Counted from the first letter of the stretch, positions 23,200 through 31,913 are shown. The stretch is 64,000 bases of DNA from an archaeon (GCA_021828185.1 JAKASI010000005.1:37603-101602); one strand, 5' to 3'. The notes: generated from the sequence alone by a model not told the origin. Program-made: numbers and translations.

Positions 23200-25598
23200 T
23201 GAGCAGCAAAAAGCAGAGCAGCGGCCTGAACAACCTGAGCACGGACGCAAAGTTCAACCTGGTCGGCAACCAGGCGGTGACAAGACGCGACATCTACGCG
23301 AAGGTGACGGGCCAGCGGAAGTTCACGTCCGACATCGCTCCCGGCGACATCGGGCAGAGCAGCATGTGGTACGCAGGCTTCCTTGTCGCGCCTCATGCTC
23401 ACGCGACGGTGAAGAGCATAGACGTCAGCGCAGCCCAGGCTGCCGGCTACGTGACGCTGGTGGAGTCTGATCTGCCGGCCGGCGCCATGTTCGGAGCCGG
23501 AGCAAGAGCATATCCGCCGATAGTCAGCAGCGAGGTGCTGTATGCCGGCTAGCCCGTAGCGGCTGTCGCAGCGCCGACGGCAAACGAGGTCGTCGATGCC
23601 CTGAACCTCATCAAGGTCGAATACGACCCGCTTCCCTACGTCTTCGAACCACAAGACGCTCTCCAAGCAGACGCGCCGCAACTCTGGCCAGGGGGCAACG
23701 TCCCTGGTGGCGGAGTGGGCGAAAACGGAGCAGTGACGTCTGGGACACTCACCCTCAACTTGGGCGACGTCGACACAGCGCTGGCAGGCGCCGACGTTGT
23801 CTACGAAGATACGTTCTACACCTCGATACAGCAGCACTTCGAGATCCTCCCGAGGGGGGCGGTCGCATATTGGTCAGGTGGCCAGCTGACTGTCAATGCC
23901 TCTACGCAATTCGCATCTGCTGTCCAAGGCCAGCTTGCAGGTTACTTCAAGATCCCGATCACAGACGTGAGGGTCAGTACCTCGCTAGGGGGCTACGAGG
24001 ACGGAGGGGCCCTGGGCAACGGCCTGGGGAACAAGTCCACCGGCGAGGAGTACATCTTGGCCGCTGTTCTTGCCCAGAAGGTGGGCGCACCGGTGAAGTT
24101 CGTCCACACCAGGCTCACGCACGCTCGCACAACGACAAACAGGTGGCCATTGGCTGCTACCTTCAAGCTCGGGGCGATGAACGATGGCACCCTCGTGGCC
24201 ATCGACGCAGTGTATACCGCGAACGTTGGAGCGCGGGGCGGAGCCCAGGGGGCGGACGCAGTGGGCGACTTCTACAATGCCTATAACTGCCCCAACATGC
24301 GATTTTACAGCATCCCTGTAACCACAGACGCGTACTCGAACGGTGCGGCGATGAGGAGCGTAGGCGAAGAGCAGGGGCACTTCCTGATGGAGTCAGCCAT
24401 AGACGAGCTGGCGCACAGGCTCAACATGGACCCAGTCCAGTTCAGGCTCAAGAACATGAGGCAGGGGCCGAATGCGGTCGAGCCGTTCGCCAATCTGCCG
24501 TACACCACCATCGCTCAGCCCCAGGCGCTCCAGAAAGTGATGCAAGCGTTCGGCTGGAGCAGCCTCTGGAAGGGGTGGGGCGTCCCCAGCTCGGTCAACG
24601 GAACAAAGCGATATGGAGTGGGGGTCTGCATTCAGAACGCCTCGAAGGGAGCGCCCTTCCCTCCGTCCACATCGCAGGTGCAGGTAGATCCAGACGGAAC
24701 AGTCACCGTCTTCATCGGGCTGACGGACCACGGAGCCGGGGGCAACACGACGTTCCCGCTCATCGCCTCAGAGGCGCTCGGCCTCACCTCGATGGACAAC
24801 GTCAAACTGATCCAGTCGGACACGAAGTACACCACCAACGCCAGCGTCACTGCAGGTAGCCAGTCCACCCATAATTCGCATTCCCTCCTCTACGCCGTGG
24901 AGGACCTGAAGAACCAGTGGTTTCCAAAGGTAGCAGCGAAGCTGGGCGCGAACGCCGCCAATCTGGCCTTTGGAAACGACACCATTTATGACACCACGAA
25001 CCCCTCGAAGAGCATCTCGTTCAAGGACGCGGCGGCTCTGCTCAATAGTTCAATCAAGGGCTTCGGGGTTTGGAACATACCATTCGACGTGGCCTACAGG
25101 TCGACAGGCGCCAGGATGGCCATGGTGGAGGTGGACACGGAGACTGCGGTTGTGCACGTAGTTAGCCACACCTTCGCTCTGGGCCTCGGGAGGACCATCT
25201 TCTACAAGGGCGCCATACACCAGATGATGGGAGGCTCGGTGATGGGCGTCGGGTCTGCCTTCTTCGAAGAGTTGCTAAACGACCCCAGCCAGAACGTCAC
25301 CGTGAAGCCTGGCTATCCCACGTCCGGAAGCTGGCTCAATCCGAACTTCCACGACTATCAGATTCCCACCATCATGGAGAACCCAGATTCCGCGAACGTT
25401 CTCCCTGTGGAAAACATCGACCCTACAGGGCCGTTCGGCGCCACCGGGATAGGGGAAAACTGCATCATCGCCGCCGACATCTCATTCGTCAACGCCCTGA
25501 GCAACGCCCTCGGCGGGTACAGGTTCCACAAGACCCCGGTCCGCATCGAAGACGTGGTCGCAGCCATACAGTGGATGCAGGCCAACGGGAAGTCATAG
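23199..25598 (+). CDS. Molybdopterin-binding large subunit (cassette 1), interrupted by an in-frame TAG
   Basis: The catalytic subunit, 799 codons. TAG at 23550-23552 (codon 118) interrupts the frame; both sides are in the same frame and align with the intact paralog at 45474, where the codon is Gln in SAGQPVVAVGAP against YAG-stop-PVAAVAAP here. One C-to-T change explains it. No other lesion is seen: the molybdopterin-region segment MRSVGEEQGHF and the catalytic Glu in GATGIGENCIIAADI are kept. The AYxCSFR loop of form I CO dehydrogenase is absent, so CO oxidation is not supported. Either a fresh nonsense mutation, a sequence error, or readthrough. Confidence 0.85.
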
Positions 25599-25609
25599 AG
25601 AGTGAGAAT

Positions 25610-26626
25610 ATGAGTAGCAACAACGAAGTACCGAAGTACGGCCTTCTCGTGCCGAGTACGGTCGAGGAGGCGGTCTCTCTCCTGACGCAGTATGGCAGCC
25701 AAGCGAGGATAATGTCAGGGGGTACGGACCTGCTCTACCAGATGAAAAACGGGGTAACGTACAAAACCCCGCAGTACGTGGTCGATATCTCGGGCCTCCC
25801 CCTGAATTACATAAAGTACGACCCGACCGACGGGCTGAGAATCGGGGCGACGACGCCCATCGCCAACATCGCATCGGACACCAACATCGCTCAGTACTAC
25901 GCGGTTTTAGCCCAGGCTGCAAGCACCGTGGCCGCGCCACAGATCCGCAACCAGGGAACCGCGGCCGGTGACATTATCCAGGACGTCTGGTGCTGGTATT
26001 TGAGAAACAACTATCCATGCTGGCAGAACGGCGGCAACGTCTGCTTCGGCGTCGTAGGTGACAACAGGTACTACCAATCGATCTTCGGAGGCAGGCTCAC
26101 CTACGCTGTCAACCCAGGCGACACGCCAGTAGCATACTTCGCCCTCAACGCCGACGTCACCGTGCAGGGTCCCAACGGGACCGCCAACATCCCCATCAGT
26201 CAGCTCCTCCCGGGAGTCGCCATAGTGGACGGAAACGTCCAGGAGAACTCGCTGCACCAGAACGAGATCCTTATGGAGATTCATGTCCCTCCGCCCCCCG
26301 CCAACTCCAAGAGCTCCTGGTACAAGGTCCGAGCCAGGCAGTCGTTCGACTTTGCGCTGGCGAGCACCGCGGCTGTGCTGAACTTCAATGGCAGCACGAT
26401 CTCCGGCGCGAGCGTGGTGTTGGGAGGAGTCGACGTCCGTCCTCACCGGGCAGTTGCCGCCGAGTCTTACCTCGTCGGAAAGAGCCTCAACAGCAGCACG
26501 ATTCAGGAGGCGGCAGCGATGGCAGTCGGAGACGCGACCCCGCTCACGACCGGCACAGGGAACTCGTTCAGGGTGTTCCTCGCGCAGGGAGCCGTGAGCA
26601 AGGCCCTGACCCTGCTGCAGAGCTGA
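25610..26626 (+). CDS. FAD-binding medium subunit (cassette 1)
   Basis: The FAD subunit passing electrons between the 2Fe-2S clusters and the acceptor, 338 residues. FAD motifs are ARIMSGGTDLLYQMKNG near residue 35 and APQIRNQGTAAGDIIQDVWC near residue 110; the C-terminal CODH-type domain includes FDFALASTAAVLNFNG and VVLGGVDVRPHRA. The segment between contains CWYLRNNYPCWQNGGNVCFG, a Cys-rich stretch also kept in the paralog that could hold an extra Fe-S cluster, as in PaoB-like subunits. ATG start, 11 nt after the large subunit. Confidence 0.9.
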   Translation: MSSNNEVPKYGLLVPSTVEEAVSLLTQYGSQARIMSGGTDLLYQMKNGVTYKTPQYVVDISGLPLNYIKYDPTDGLRIGATTPIANIASDTNIAQYYAVLAQAASTVAAPQIRNQGTAAGDIIQDVWCWYLRNNYPCWQNGGNVCFGVVGDNRYYQSIFGGRLTYAVNPGDTPVAYFALNADVTVQGPNGTANIPISQLLPGVAIVDGNVQENSLHQNEILMEIHVPPPPANSKSSWYKVRARQSFDFALASTAAVLNFNGSTISGASVVLGGVDVRPHRAVAAESYLVGKSLNSSTIQEAAAMAVGDATPLTTGTGNSFRVFLAQGAVSKALTLLQS

Positions 26627-26744
26627 GCGAGCACCAGGACGTGGACGAGGCGGGGTCCGTTTCGGGCGGCTTCGGCAACTACAAAAGGGACTGCCTTGCG
26701 CAGGGTGCCATGAAATACCGTCGGTCCTGTTGGGTTGAAAAGGC

Positions 26745-26990
26745 ATGAGCATAGGCGCCAACCCCGGTAGCGACGGGCCAGAAGAGCTCACCCTGTCCGA
26801 GATCACTGGGAGGTACAAGGACAGGTGGGTCGCGATCCTGGTCAGCGAAAGGGACGGCAACTTCCAACCGACCAAAGGGAGGGTGGTGGCCCAGGACGTC
26901 GACAGATACAGGCTCAGGTCCAGCCTGGTCAAGTACGACGACGTCTGCATATTCTACACCGGTGAGACGCCTTATCCACTGCTCCTTTGA
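26745..26990 (+). CDS. 81-residue conserved cassette protein (copy 1)
   Basis: A small soluble protein that closely matches the 82-residue protein at 48879: ELTLxxITxRxKDRWVA, then GRVVAxDxDRYRLR, SLVKYxDVCIFYTGE and PYPxLL. The layout (helix, KDRWVA strand, GRVVA strand, C-terminal IFYTG strand) recalls DUF5678-type proteins, which I recall being linked to retropepsin-like genes; that link is weak. A 118-nt gap separates it from the FAD gene, against 10 nt in copy 2. Its stop overlaps the next gene's TTG as TTGA. Confidence 0.75.
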   Translation: MSIGANPGSDGPEELTLSEITGRYKDRWVAILVSERDGNFQPTKGRVVAQDVDRYRLRSSLVKYDDVCIFYTGETPYPLLL

Positions 26991-27397
26991 CGGAAGTCGC
27001 GCTTGGAAGGTTCCCTTCCATATTCGTCAGGGTGAAGGGGTCCAACTCCAAGGTCCGGGAGTACAGGGCGCTCGTGGACCCGGTGTACGAGTACTGCATC
27101 GTCCCAAAGGGAGACGCGTACTTCTTCGGCCATCCGGAGGTGGCATTCCAGCACATGACCGTCGGACCCCCCAACGCCCGGGCCCTGCTCACCGGGGGTG
27201 GCTTCAACAAGACGGTCGTCTTCGAGGTAGGAAGCGTGGAGATAGGGGGCCTTTCATTTGAGCGGGTGGAGTTCGCGGCAGTGGACCTCCCTCAGGAGGT
27301 CGGATTCGAGGCGGTGGTCGGTCAGAGCCTCTTGAAGCACACCTCGGTCACCATGGACTGGGAGCGCAGGGTGCTCAGACTTTCGAAGGCGAGCTGA
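26987..27397 (+). CDS. Retropepsin-like protein 1 (cassette 1), degenerate active site
   Basis: A 136-residue single-domain protein with the fold pattern of retroviral-type aspartic peptidases. The active-site strand is REYRALVDPVYEY, where D-T/S-G would be expected, so the catalytic Gly is gone. The second hydrophobic-Gly motif is EAVVGQSLLKHTS, corresponding to the usual ILGxxxL. A TTG start overlaps the upstream stop. The homolog in copy 2 keeps DAGS. Without catalysis it may act in binding or assembly; role unknown. Confidence 0.72.
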   Translation: MTEVALGRFPSIFVRVKGSNSKVREYRALVDPVYEYCIVPKGDAYFFGHPEVAFQHMTVGPPNARALLTGGGFNKTVVFEVGSVEIGGLSFERVEFAAVDLPQEVGFEAVVGQSLLKHTSVTMDWERRVLRLSKAS

Positions 27398-27829
27398 GTG
27401 TTCGGCAGCAAGAAACTGACGTTCCCGGTCAAGGACCCGATACTGGTGATGTGCCGCATCTCGGGGTCGGTCAAACGCACGCGGGAGCTGACCGCGCTGG
27501 TGGACTTCAACTCTACCCACTGCATGATATTCGCCCATGACGCCATCGTCCTGGGATACTCTGACGTCGCCAACAGGGCCAGGGAGTGGCGGGAGGTCTT
27601 TCCCCAGAAGACGCCCTACCTGATCTCCTTCAGGGGAGTGGAGCGCGGCATCCTGATCAGGCTGAAGCGGGTCTCCATAGGCCCTCTTGTTGCCGAAGAC
27701 GTGACCGCAGTCTCTCTGGAGCTGGAGCCTTCGATGCTGATGCCTTACGACTTCGTTCTCGGCAGGTCGTTCCTCGACAAGTTCAAAGTCACCTACGACG
27801 GGAGGGCGAAGACCCTCTCGATCTCGTAG
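27398..27829 (+). CDS. Retropepsin-like protein 2 (cassette 1), degenerate active site
   Basis: A 143-residue retropepsin-fold protein directly after protein 1 (GTG follows the TGA with no gap). The active-site strand reads TRELTALVDFNSTHC, keeping Asp but not the Thr/Ser-Gly, and the second motif is DFVLGRSFLDKFKVTYD. Retropepsins act as dimers, so proteins 1 and 2 could form a heterodimer encoded side by side; this is inference. It ends 4 nt before the convergent six-helix membrane protein gene. Confidence 0.72.
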   Translation: MFGSKKLTFPVKDPILVMCRISGSVKRTRELTALVDFNSTHCMIFAHDAIVLGYSDVANRAREWREVFPQKTPYLISFRGVERGILIRLKRVSIGPLVAEDVTAVSLELEPSMLMPYDFVLGRSFLDKFKVTYDGRAKTLSIS

Positions 27830-27833
27830 AGTT

Positions 27834-28604
27834 CTATCTGACGCTGTAGTCTGGCCTGATCCTCAGGTAGACCATCCCGAAGAACAGGGAGATCAGCACG
27901 GCCGCAGTCGGACCGTGCAGGTGCGTCAGTAGGGACTCGAAATTGTATGAGTATCCTCCGAAAAGGCCGAAGGGACCGATGGGGGAGATGGAGCCCAGAA
28001 GGAGGAGACCCAGTGTCCCCTGGAATATCACGACCACTGCCAGCACCCAATAGAGCGCCTTCCCTTCCACGTATCGGGCGCTGAGAAGCCACTGCTTCCA
28101 AGTCAACTTCTTGACCGCTATCCTGGCGACCTCCAGGACGACGATGCCTACGCCTGTGGCTATGAGGAGGGTGGCGAAGAGGGAGTGAATGTTCAGCGCG
28201 AAGGGCACAATCCCGCCGACCAGGAACTTGAAAGGCTGGAATATCTCGGGGGTCGCGATCATCGTGCCAGTGAGGTACGACCCGCCTACCTCCAGCAGGA
28301 ACGCCACCTTCAAGGCCATCTCGACCCCGATCGTTCTGGTCACCGTGACCGGCTCTCCCAGTGACTGTCTCGGTATGAACAGCCTGACCACGAAGTGAAT
28401 CGCCATCAGGATGACAGCGACCAGGTAGATGTTCGCTTCGAAGGAGAACGGGTACCTGTAGACATTCGTCTCGAATGAGGTCGCTGGGAGGACGATTCCT
28501 TCGTAGAACACGCCCAGCGCCACGATGAACAACCCGGAGATCGTCAACCTTGTCTTTACCCAATGCCTCTGGACCGCAGTCTGAACCGCAGTGGAGGAAT
28601 CCAT
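27834..28604 (-). CDS. Six-helix membrane protein of the hydroxylase regulon
   Basis: A 256-residue integral membrane protein with about six hydrophobic helices (e.g. LTISGLFIVALGVFYEG, IYLVAVILMAIHFVVRLF, HSLFATLLIATGVGIVVL). Histidines lie in or beside helices: AIHFVV, NIHSLF and LTHLHGP. These could ligate heme b as in small cytochrome b proteins, though no family is recognised. It carries operator site 2 just before its ATG, so it is probably co-regulated with cassette 1, with which it is convergent. A role as membrane anchor or electron acceptor is inference. Confidence 0.75.
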   Translation of the reverse strand: MDSSTAVQTAVQRHWVKTRLTISGLFIVALGVFYEGIVLPATSFETNVYRYPFSFEANIYLVAVILMAIHFVVRLFIPRQSLGEPVTVTRTIGVEMALKVAFLLEVGGSYLTGTMIATPEIFQPFKFLVGGIVPFALNIHSLFATLLIATGVGIVVLEVARIAVKKLTWKQWLLSARYVEGKALYWVLAVVVIFQGTLGLLLLGSISPIGPFGLFGGYSYNFESLLTHLHGPTAAVLISLFFGMVYLRIRPDYSVR

Positions 28605-28609
28605 TCCTG

Positions 28610-28625
28610 CCCTAACACATTAGGG
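28610..28625 (-). promoter_or_regulatory. Operator site 2, CCCTAACACATTAGGG, before the six-helix membrane protein gene
   Basis: Palindrome with CCCTAA/TTAGGG arms, one base different from site 1. It lies 5 nt upstream of the ATG at 28604, and the minus-strand TATA box (TTTATATA, 28633-28640) is centred ~19 bp further upstream. The geometry matches site 1. Confidence 0.75.
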
Positions 28626-28791
28626 AGGACTGTATATAAAATTGTTTCGAGCGCCCGAGTTCGGGAGACCTGGCTCGAGGTCTCGTAGGGGCTCACCTGC
28701 CTTGAAGTCTGCAGCGGTCGGATCTCCTCGTCGCGCCAGCAGAGCACGGTGCCGACAGTTCCCGGCCGACGCACCGGGCTTCCCGAATCGC

Positions 28792-29478
28792 TTAGGCCTT
28801 CAGGCGGAGCATGACCCTGACCGAACCGTCGTCCTGAGGCTCGACCCTGACCTCGAACTCCTTCCCGAAGAGCTCCGACAGCATCTCCGTTCTCGTCACC
28901 GACTTCAGTCTGCCGCGGAGGACGACATTCTCGCTGACGAAGACCGAGTCCATGGGCTCGTCGACTTCCTCACCCCCGTCGACCAACAGCCACACCTCAG
29001 ACGGGTTCAGGCGCCGTGCCATCTCCAGATAGCGCCCTTTCTCGGACTCGGTGAGGGTCCCTGCGAACCTGGCATATACGTTCCTCATGGGCAGACGCAG
29101 GGCGTATTCGAACTCGGCCCTCTCCCGGGCACCGGGGGGCTCCCCGAACTTCGCGCCGCTGGCTCCCTCGTTCAGGAACCTTCTGACGAGGTACTGCTCG
29201 AGGCTGCTCCCCATGTCCTCCTTCCGCATCGTCAGGGAGGCAGTGCGGGGCCCGTCCACCCTCAGCTGAAGCCGCTGAAGCCAGGGTAGGAGCGGGACCA
29301 GGTCGTTAACCTTCTTCGCCGTCGCTTCGGTCGCCTGGTTGTATCTGTCCGCAGCGGACAGGAGCAGGCTGACCGGAGACGAGAAGAGGCCCATCCCGAT
29401 TGCTGAAATCGCCAGGTGAGGAAGGAGCTTTGTGAACATCTCCCTCTTGGACTCGTCCCGACCTTCCGTCTCCGTCAC
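28792..29478 (-). CDS. 228-residue protein of unknown function, paralog of the gene at 43916
   Basis: I recognise no family. It shares clear blocks with the gene at 43916: TKLLPHLAISAIGMG near the N-terminus, LNPSEVWLLVD in the middle, and SVFVSENVVLRGRLKSV followed by EMLSELFGKEF near the end. The first ~45 residues include a hydrophobic stretch (ISAIGMGLFSSPVSLLL) that may be a helix; the rest looks soluble. GTG start with the minus-strand TTATAC box at 29503-29508 ~27 nt upstream. One copy accompanies each hydroxylase cassette, suggesting a shared role. Confidence 0.7.
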   Translation of the reverse strand: MTETEGRDESKREMFTKLLPHLAISAIGMGLFSSPVSLLLSAADRYNQATEATAKKVNDLVPLLPWLQRLQLRVDGPRTASLTMRKEDMGSSLEQYLVRRFLNEGASGAKFGEPPGARERAEFEYALRLPMRNVYARFAGTLTESEKGRYLEMARRLNPSEVWLLVDGGEEVDEPMDSVFVSENVVLRGRLKSVTRTEMLSELFGKEFEVRVEPQDDGSVRVMLRLKA

Positions 29479-29659
29479 GGTGGTCTCGATGTCGAAGGGG
29501 TCGTATAAGGAAATAGCCCGCTGCCTCGAGAGGGGCCGGCGGCCCCTGGAGGCTGTGCGCCTGCGCGCGCCCTCCGACTGCGGAGACGATCGAAGTCAGG
29601 GACAGGTCCTGCGGGAGGATCCGGCGCCGAGAACAGGGCAAACCACCGGGCCGGGAGTG

Positions 29660-29764
29660 CTAGAGTCCGTCTGCATCGCGTTCCATGTCGTAGAGGTTGA
29701 TGCCGATGTCTTCCCACCGGAACTCTTTGGCCGCGGCCGCCCTGGCCTGTGCTTGGAAAGACAC
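29660..29764 (-). CDS. 34-residue candidate small protein
   Basis: A short frame starting GTG: MSFQAQARAAAAKEFRWEDI, continuing GINLYDMERDADGL. It has an amphipathic, Ala-rich helix and an acidic tail. The palindromic GATATATC at 29791-29798 lies ~30 nt upstream, and the ACACGT/ACGTGT palindrome covers its start. It is divergent from the abrB-like gene. Promoter, operator and clean frame support it; no family is recognised. Confidence 0.42.
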   Translation of the reverse strand: MSFQAQARAAAAKEFRWEDIGINLYDMERDADGL

Positions 29765-29776
29765 GTTATCACGTGT
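29761..29776. promoter_or_regulatory. Inverted repeat ACACGT-TATC-ACGTGT
   Basis: Perfect six-base arms with a 4-base spacer, overlapping the start of the candidate 34-residue gene and lying between it and the TATA-like GATATATC. Operator-like location. Confidence 0.45.
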
Positions 29777-29845
29777 GTAATTACCGAAACGATATATCGA
29801 CTATGTGGGAACTTGTTTGACTTGCGCTGTCCGAGAAATTGACAA

Positions 29846-29865
29846 ACCTAGGCTTAAATCTAGGT
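29846..29865. promoter_or_regulatory. Inverted repeat ACCTAG / CTAGGT enclosing the TATA box of the abrB-like gene
   Basis: Perfect six-base arms flank GCTTAAAT, which is centred ~27 nt before the GTG at 29883. A protein bound to both arms would cover the TATA box, so autoregulation by the AbrB-like product is a simple model. Confidence 0.6.
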
Positions 29866-29882
29866 AATAACTGACCACATCA

Positions 29883-30059
29883 GTGCCGCTGATCTTCAGG
29901 GTCATACTGGGGAAGACTGGAAACAGTCTGAGAGTGACCCTCCCTCGTCCGATAGTCGAAGGCTTCGACTGGAAGGAGGGGGATGAAATCGTCCTCTACG
30001 TGACCGAAGGCGAGGTCATACTGAGAAAGGGGAAGGAACGCCCGAAGACGAAGAAGTAG
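29883..30059 (+). CDS. AbrB/SpoVT-like DNA-binding protein, 58 residues
   Basis: A complete swapped-hairpin AbrB domain: GKTGNSLRVTLPRPIVEGFD followed by WKEGDEIVLYVTEGEVILRK and a basic KERPKTKK tail. Such proteins act as dimeric transcription factors or antitoxins. GTG start with the TTAAAT box 27 nt upstream, inside the ACCTAG/CTAGGT repeat. It stops one base before the convergent tatC stop. No toxin gene is obvious; the 34-residue frame at 29660 is the divergent neighbour. Confidence 0.82.
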   Translation: MPLIFRVILGKTGNSLRVTLPRPIVEGFDWKEGDEIVLYVTEGEVILRKGKERPKTKK

Positions 30060-30992
30060 CTAGGCAATCGACTTCCCGCAGTTGTCGCAGAAGAGCATGG
30101 GTCTTGGAAGCGGTCTGCCGCACGAAGGGCAGACGACCCCCGGAGCCTTTGCCGAGGGCTTGGGGGGCAATCCCCTGACGCCCCTTCTGGCCAGCCAGAC
30201 CGCGGTCTCCACCATGGCCACGATCGGGATGAAGATCACCACGTCCAGCAGGGGACCGCCATCGGGGGTCAGGAAGAGCCCGGTGACTATCCAGATGATG
30301 AACCAAATCACCACCCTGTTCTTGGAGAAGAAGTCGGCGTCGATCACCCTGAGACGGATGAGGGTGTAGACGAACACCGGACTGGTGAAGGATGCCCCGG
30401 TCGCCCCGATTATGAGGAAGATCACGTAGTAGAATGAGGACGCCGCCACCTGGAACGAGACCCCTGTGGCTACGAAGAACGGGGCCAGGGCTGTTATCAG
30501 AAACTTCGCTATCGCGAAGTAGCCGAACAGTATGCCCGCGGTGAAGAGGGTGGATGTCGAAAGCACGAAGGGGTAGACGAACTTCCTCTCGCTCTCGGAC
30601 AGTGCCGGGTCGATGAACCTGTACGTCTCGTAGGCTATGACTGGCATGTCCAGGACCACCGTGAGGAGGAGCCCGGCGACGAAGTAGATCTCCATGCCTT
30701 CCCCTATCCCGTTGGCTGCGATCAGGCTCCAGCACCCGGCGGTCGGGGGAAGGCCTGTGGGGCACGGGTTGGGAAGCAGATCGCCCACGACCCTGTGCAG
30801 GAAAGAGGCTATCACCGTGTGCTGGACGAACTGCAGGTTGAGGTACTGTCCCGGGTTCTGCAGAGAGTACGCCGGGTTCGAGGGGAAGAGCAGCACAATG
30901 ATGAACAGGACGAGGAAGCTGATGGCGACGACCTTCAGCCGGCTCCTGAGCTCGTCCAGGTGCTCAGTGAACCGCATCGCCCCGGTGCTCAA
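30060..30992 (-). CDS. tatC: Twin-arginine translocase subunit TatC with C-terminal zinc ribbon
   Basis: TatC is the signal-recognition core of the Tat export system. The 310-residue protein begins with the conserved FTEHLDELRSRLKVVAISF, has six hydrophobic helices, the extended first loop, and LSESERKFVYPFV in the conserved loop (usual FxxPxLxxxEr). Unusually, the C-terminus carries a zinc ribbon, CPSCGRPLPRPMLFCDNCG. TTG start, with a minus-strand CATAAA box ~28 nt upstream; ATG 30977 is an alternative. tatA lies next, in the same orientation but with its own promoter. Confidence 0.9.
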   Translation of the reverse strand: MSTGAMRFTEHLDELRSRLKVVAISFLVLFIIVLLFPSNPAYSLQNPGQYLNLQFVQHTVIASFLHRVVGDLLPNPCPTGLPPTAGCWSLIAANGIGEGMEIYFVAGLLLTVVLDMPVIAYETYRFIDPALSESERKFVYPFVLSTSTLFTAGILFGYFAIAKFLITALAPFFVATGVSFQVAASSFYYVIFLIIGATGASFTSPVFVYTLIRLRVIDADFFSKNRVVIWFIIWIVTGLFLTPDGGPLLDVVIFIPIVAMVETAVWLARRGVRGLPPKPSAKAPGVVCPSCGRPLPRPMLFCDNCGKSIA

Positions 30993-31059
30993 TGGGGGGC
31001 GCGGGGATAACAGTCCTCTTTATGCAAATCGAATCTAGCTACCGGGGTGCGCGACGCGG

Positions 31060-31392
31060 CTACTGGGTGCCGGCCTTGGCCACGATTTCCTGTGAAATCT
31101 GGTCCCGAGTCTTGCCTTCGGTGGCTATCCCGAGCTTCCTGGCTGTCTCCACCAGGACCTGGTCCGATGACCGCTCTGGGGCCGGGGGGGATGTGGCCAC
31201 AGCCGGACTGGATGCTGAGGGCTTCGTTATGGCGTCGGCCATGTCGCTCGCCTCCTTGGAAGCTGCCTCGAACTCCTTCTTCGCCCTTCCTAGGCCCCTC
31301 GCGAGCTCTGGAATCTTCTGCGGGCCCCAAAGGAAGATGACGACTACGACGACGCCGATAATAATCCACTGCAGTGGGTCTCCAAAGGCCAA
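31060..31392 (-). CDS. tatA: Sec-independent translocase component TatA/TatE
   Basis: A 110-residue TatA-type protein: one N-terminal transmembrane helix (WIIIGVVVVVIFLWGPQKIP), the hinge with conserved Pro and Gly, an amphipathic helix (ELARGLGRAKKEFEAASKEA), then a Pro/Ser linker and a short helix ending ISQEIVAKAG. Forms the Tat pore with TatC. TTG start; TTAAATAG on the minus strand at 31421-31429 is the likely TATA box. The nearby Tat-signal hydroxylase subunits are obvious client proteins. Confidence 0.92.
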   Translation of the reverse strand: MAFGDPLQWIIIGVVVVVIFLWGPQKIPELARGLGRAKKEFEAASKEASDMADAITKPSASSPAVATSPPAPERSSDQVLVETARKLGIATEGKTRDQISQEIVAKAGTQ

Positions 31393-31429
31393 CTTGGTTC
31401 GGCGGTGTTTCTCCGCCTTGGTCTATTTA

Positions 31430-31876
31430 AGGGTGGTGGACGGCTTGTCCGCACCTATTAGGGTTCCAGCTGCTACACCGGCAGCAGAGCGACCCTGCAG
31501 CTCCGTCGCCGACGGACCCGGAGGCCAGGCGGGTCCGCCCCCAGGGCAGGTCGGGCTCGGACTGGCCGGTCCGACGCGGGTACCTCCTGGCAGCTTCCGG
31601 GCTAGGCCATGTGCGGACCCCTCCCGCGGCGAGGTGATAGGACTGGCCCCGACGACGGGACCCATGCAGACGCAGCTGTCAAGGTCAGGGATGTCTCCGC
31701 AGGAGATTCGAAGAGAAGATCGAGCGAAGCCAGCGCTGAAGGCCGGGCTCCCGGCTCCGTCCCGGCGGGGATTCTCATGAAGAGGGGCTCTCGGGTCGCT
31801 TCAGGCTCGAGACAGACCAAGGGGGGACAAGGCCGCTTCGGGGGTGACAGCCATGGTGCGGCTGCCACCGAGCGTG
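31430..31876. other. Gene-poor stretch between tatA and the heme o synthase-like gene
   Basis: About 450 bases with only frames of Pro/Arg/Ser-rich composition on both strands that look non-coding. There are several short GC-rich inverted stretches but no tRNA, no RNase P or SRP RNA signature, and no insertion-sequence ends that I can recognise. It could hold an unrecognised small RNA. The TTTTAAT box for the next gene is at 31881-31887. Confidence 0.4.
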
Positions 31877-31913
31877 AAAGAGTTTTAATGAACTGCCGGA
31901 GGTCCCCGGCCAG

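Noticed and set aside
23715..25598. Independent gene starting at GTG 23715 after the TAG
   Set aside because: Frame and homology to the paralog run continuously through 23552-23715, so this is the remainder of one large-subunit gene.
22471..27829. Form I CO dehydrogenase operon
   Set aside because: The AYxCSFR loop is missing in both large subunits and the small subunits carry Tat signals.
31447..31462. TCCGCACCTATTAGGG upstream of tatA as a sixth operator
   Set aside because: It departs from the motif in the left arm and its spacing to the TATA box (~30 bp) does not match either class.
31602..31868. Frames of 80-100 codons in the stretch after tatA
   Set aside because: Composition is Pro/Ser/Arg-rich, with no homology-like pattern, promoter or coupling; looks non-coding.
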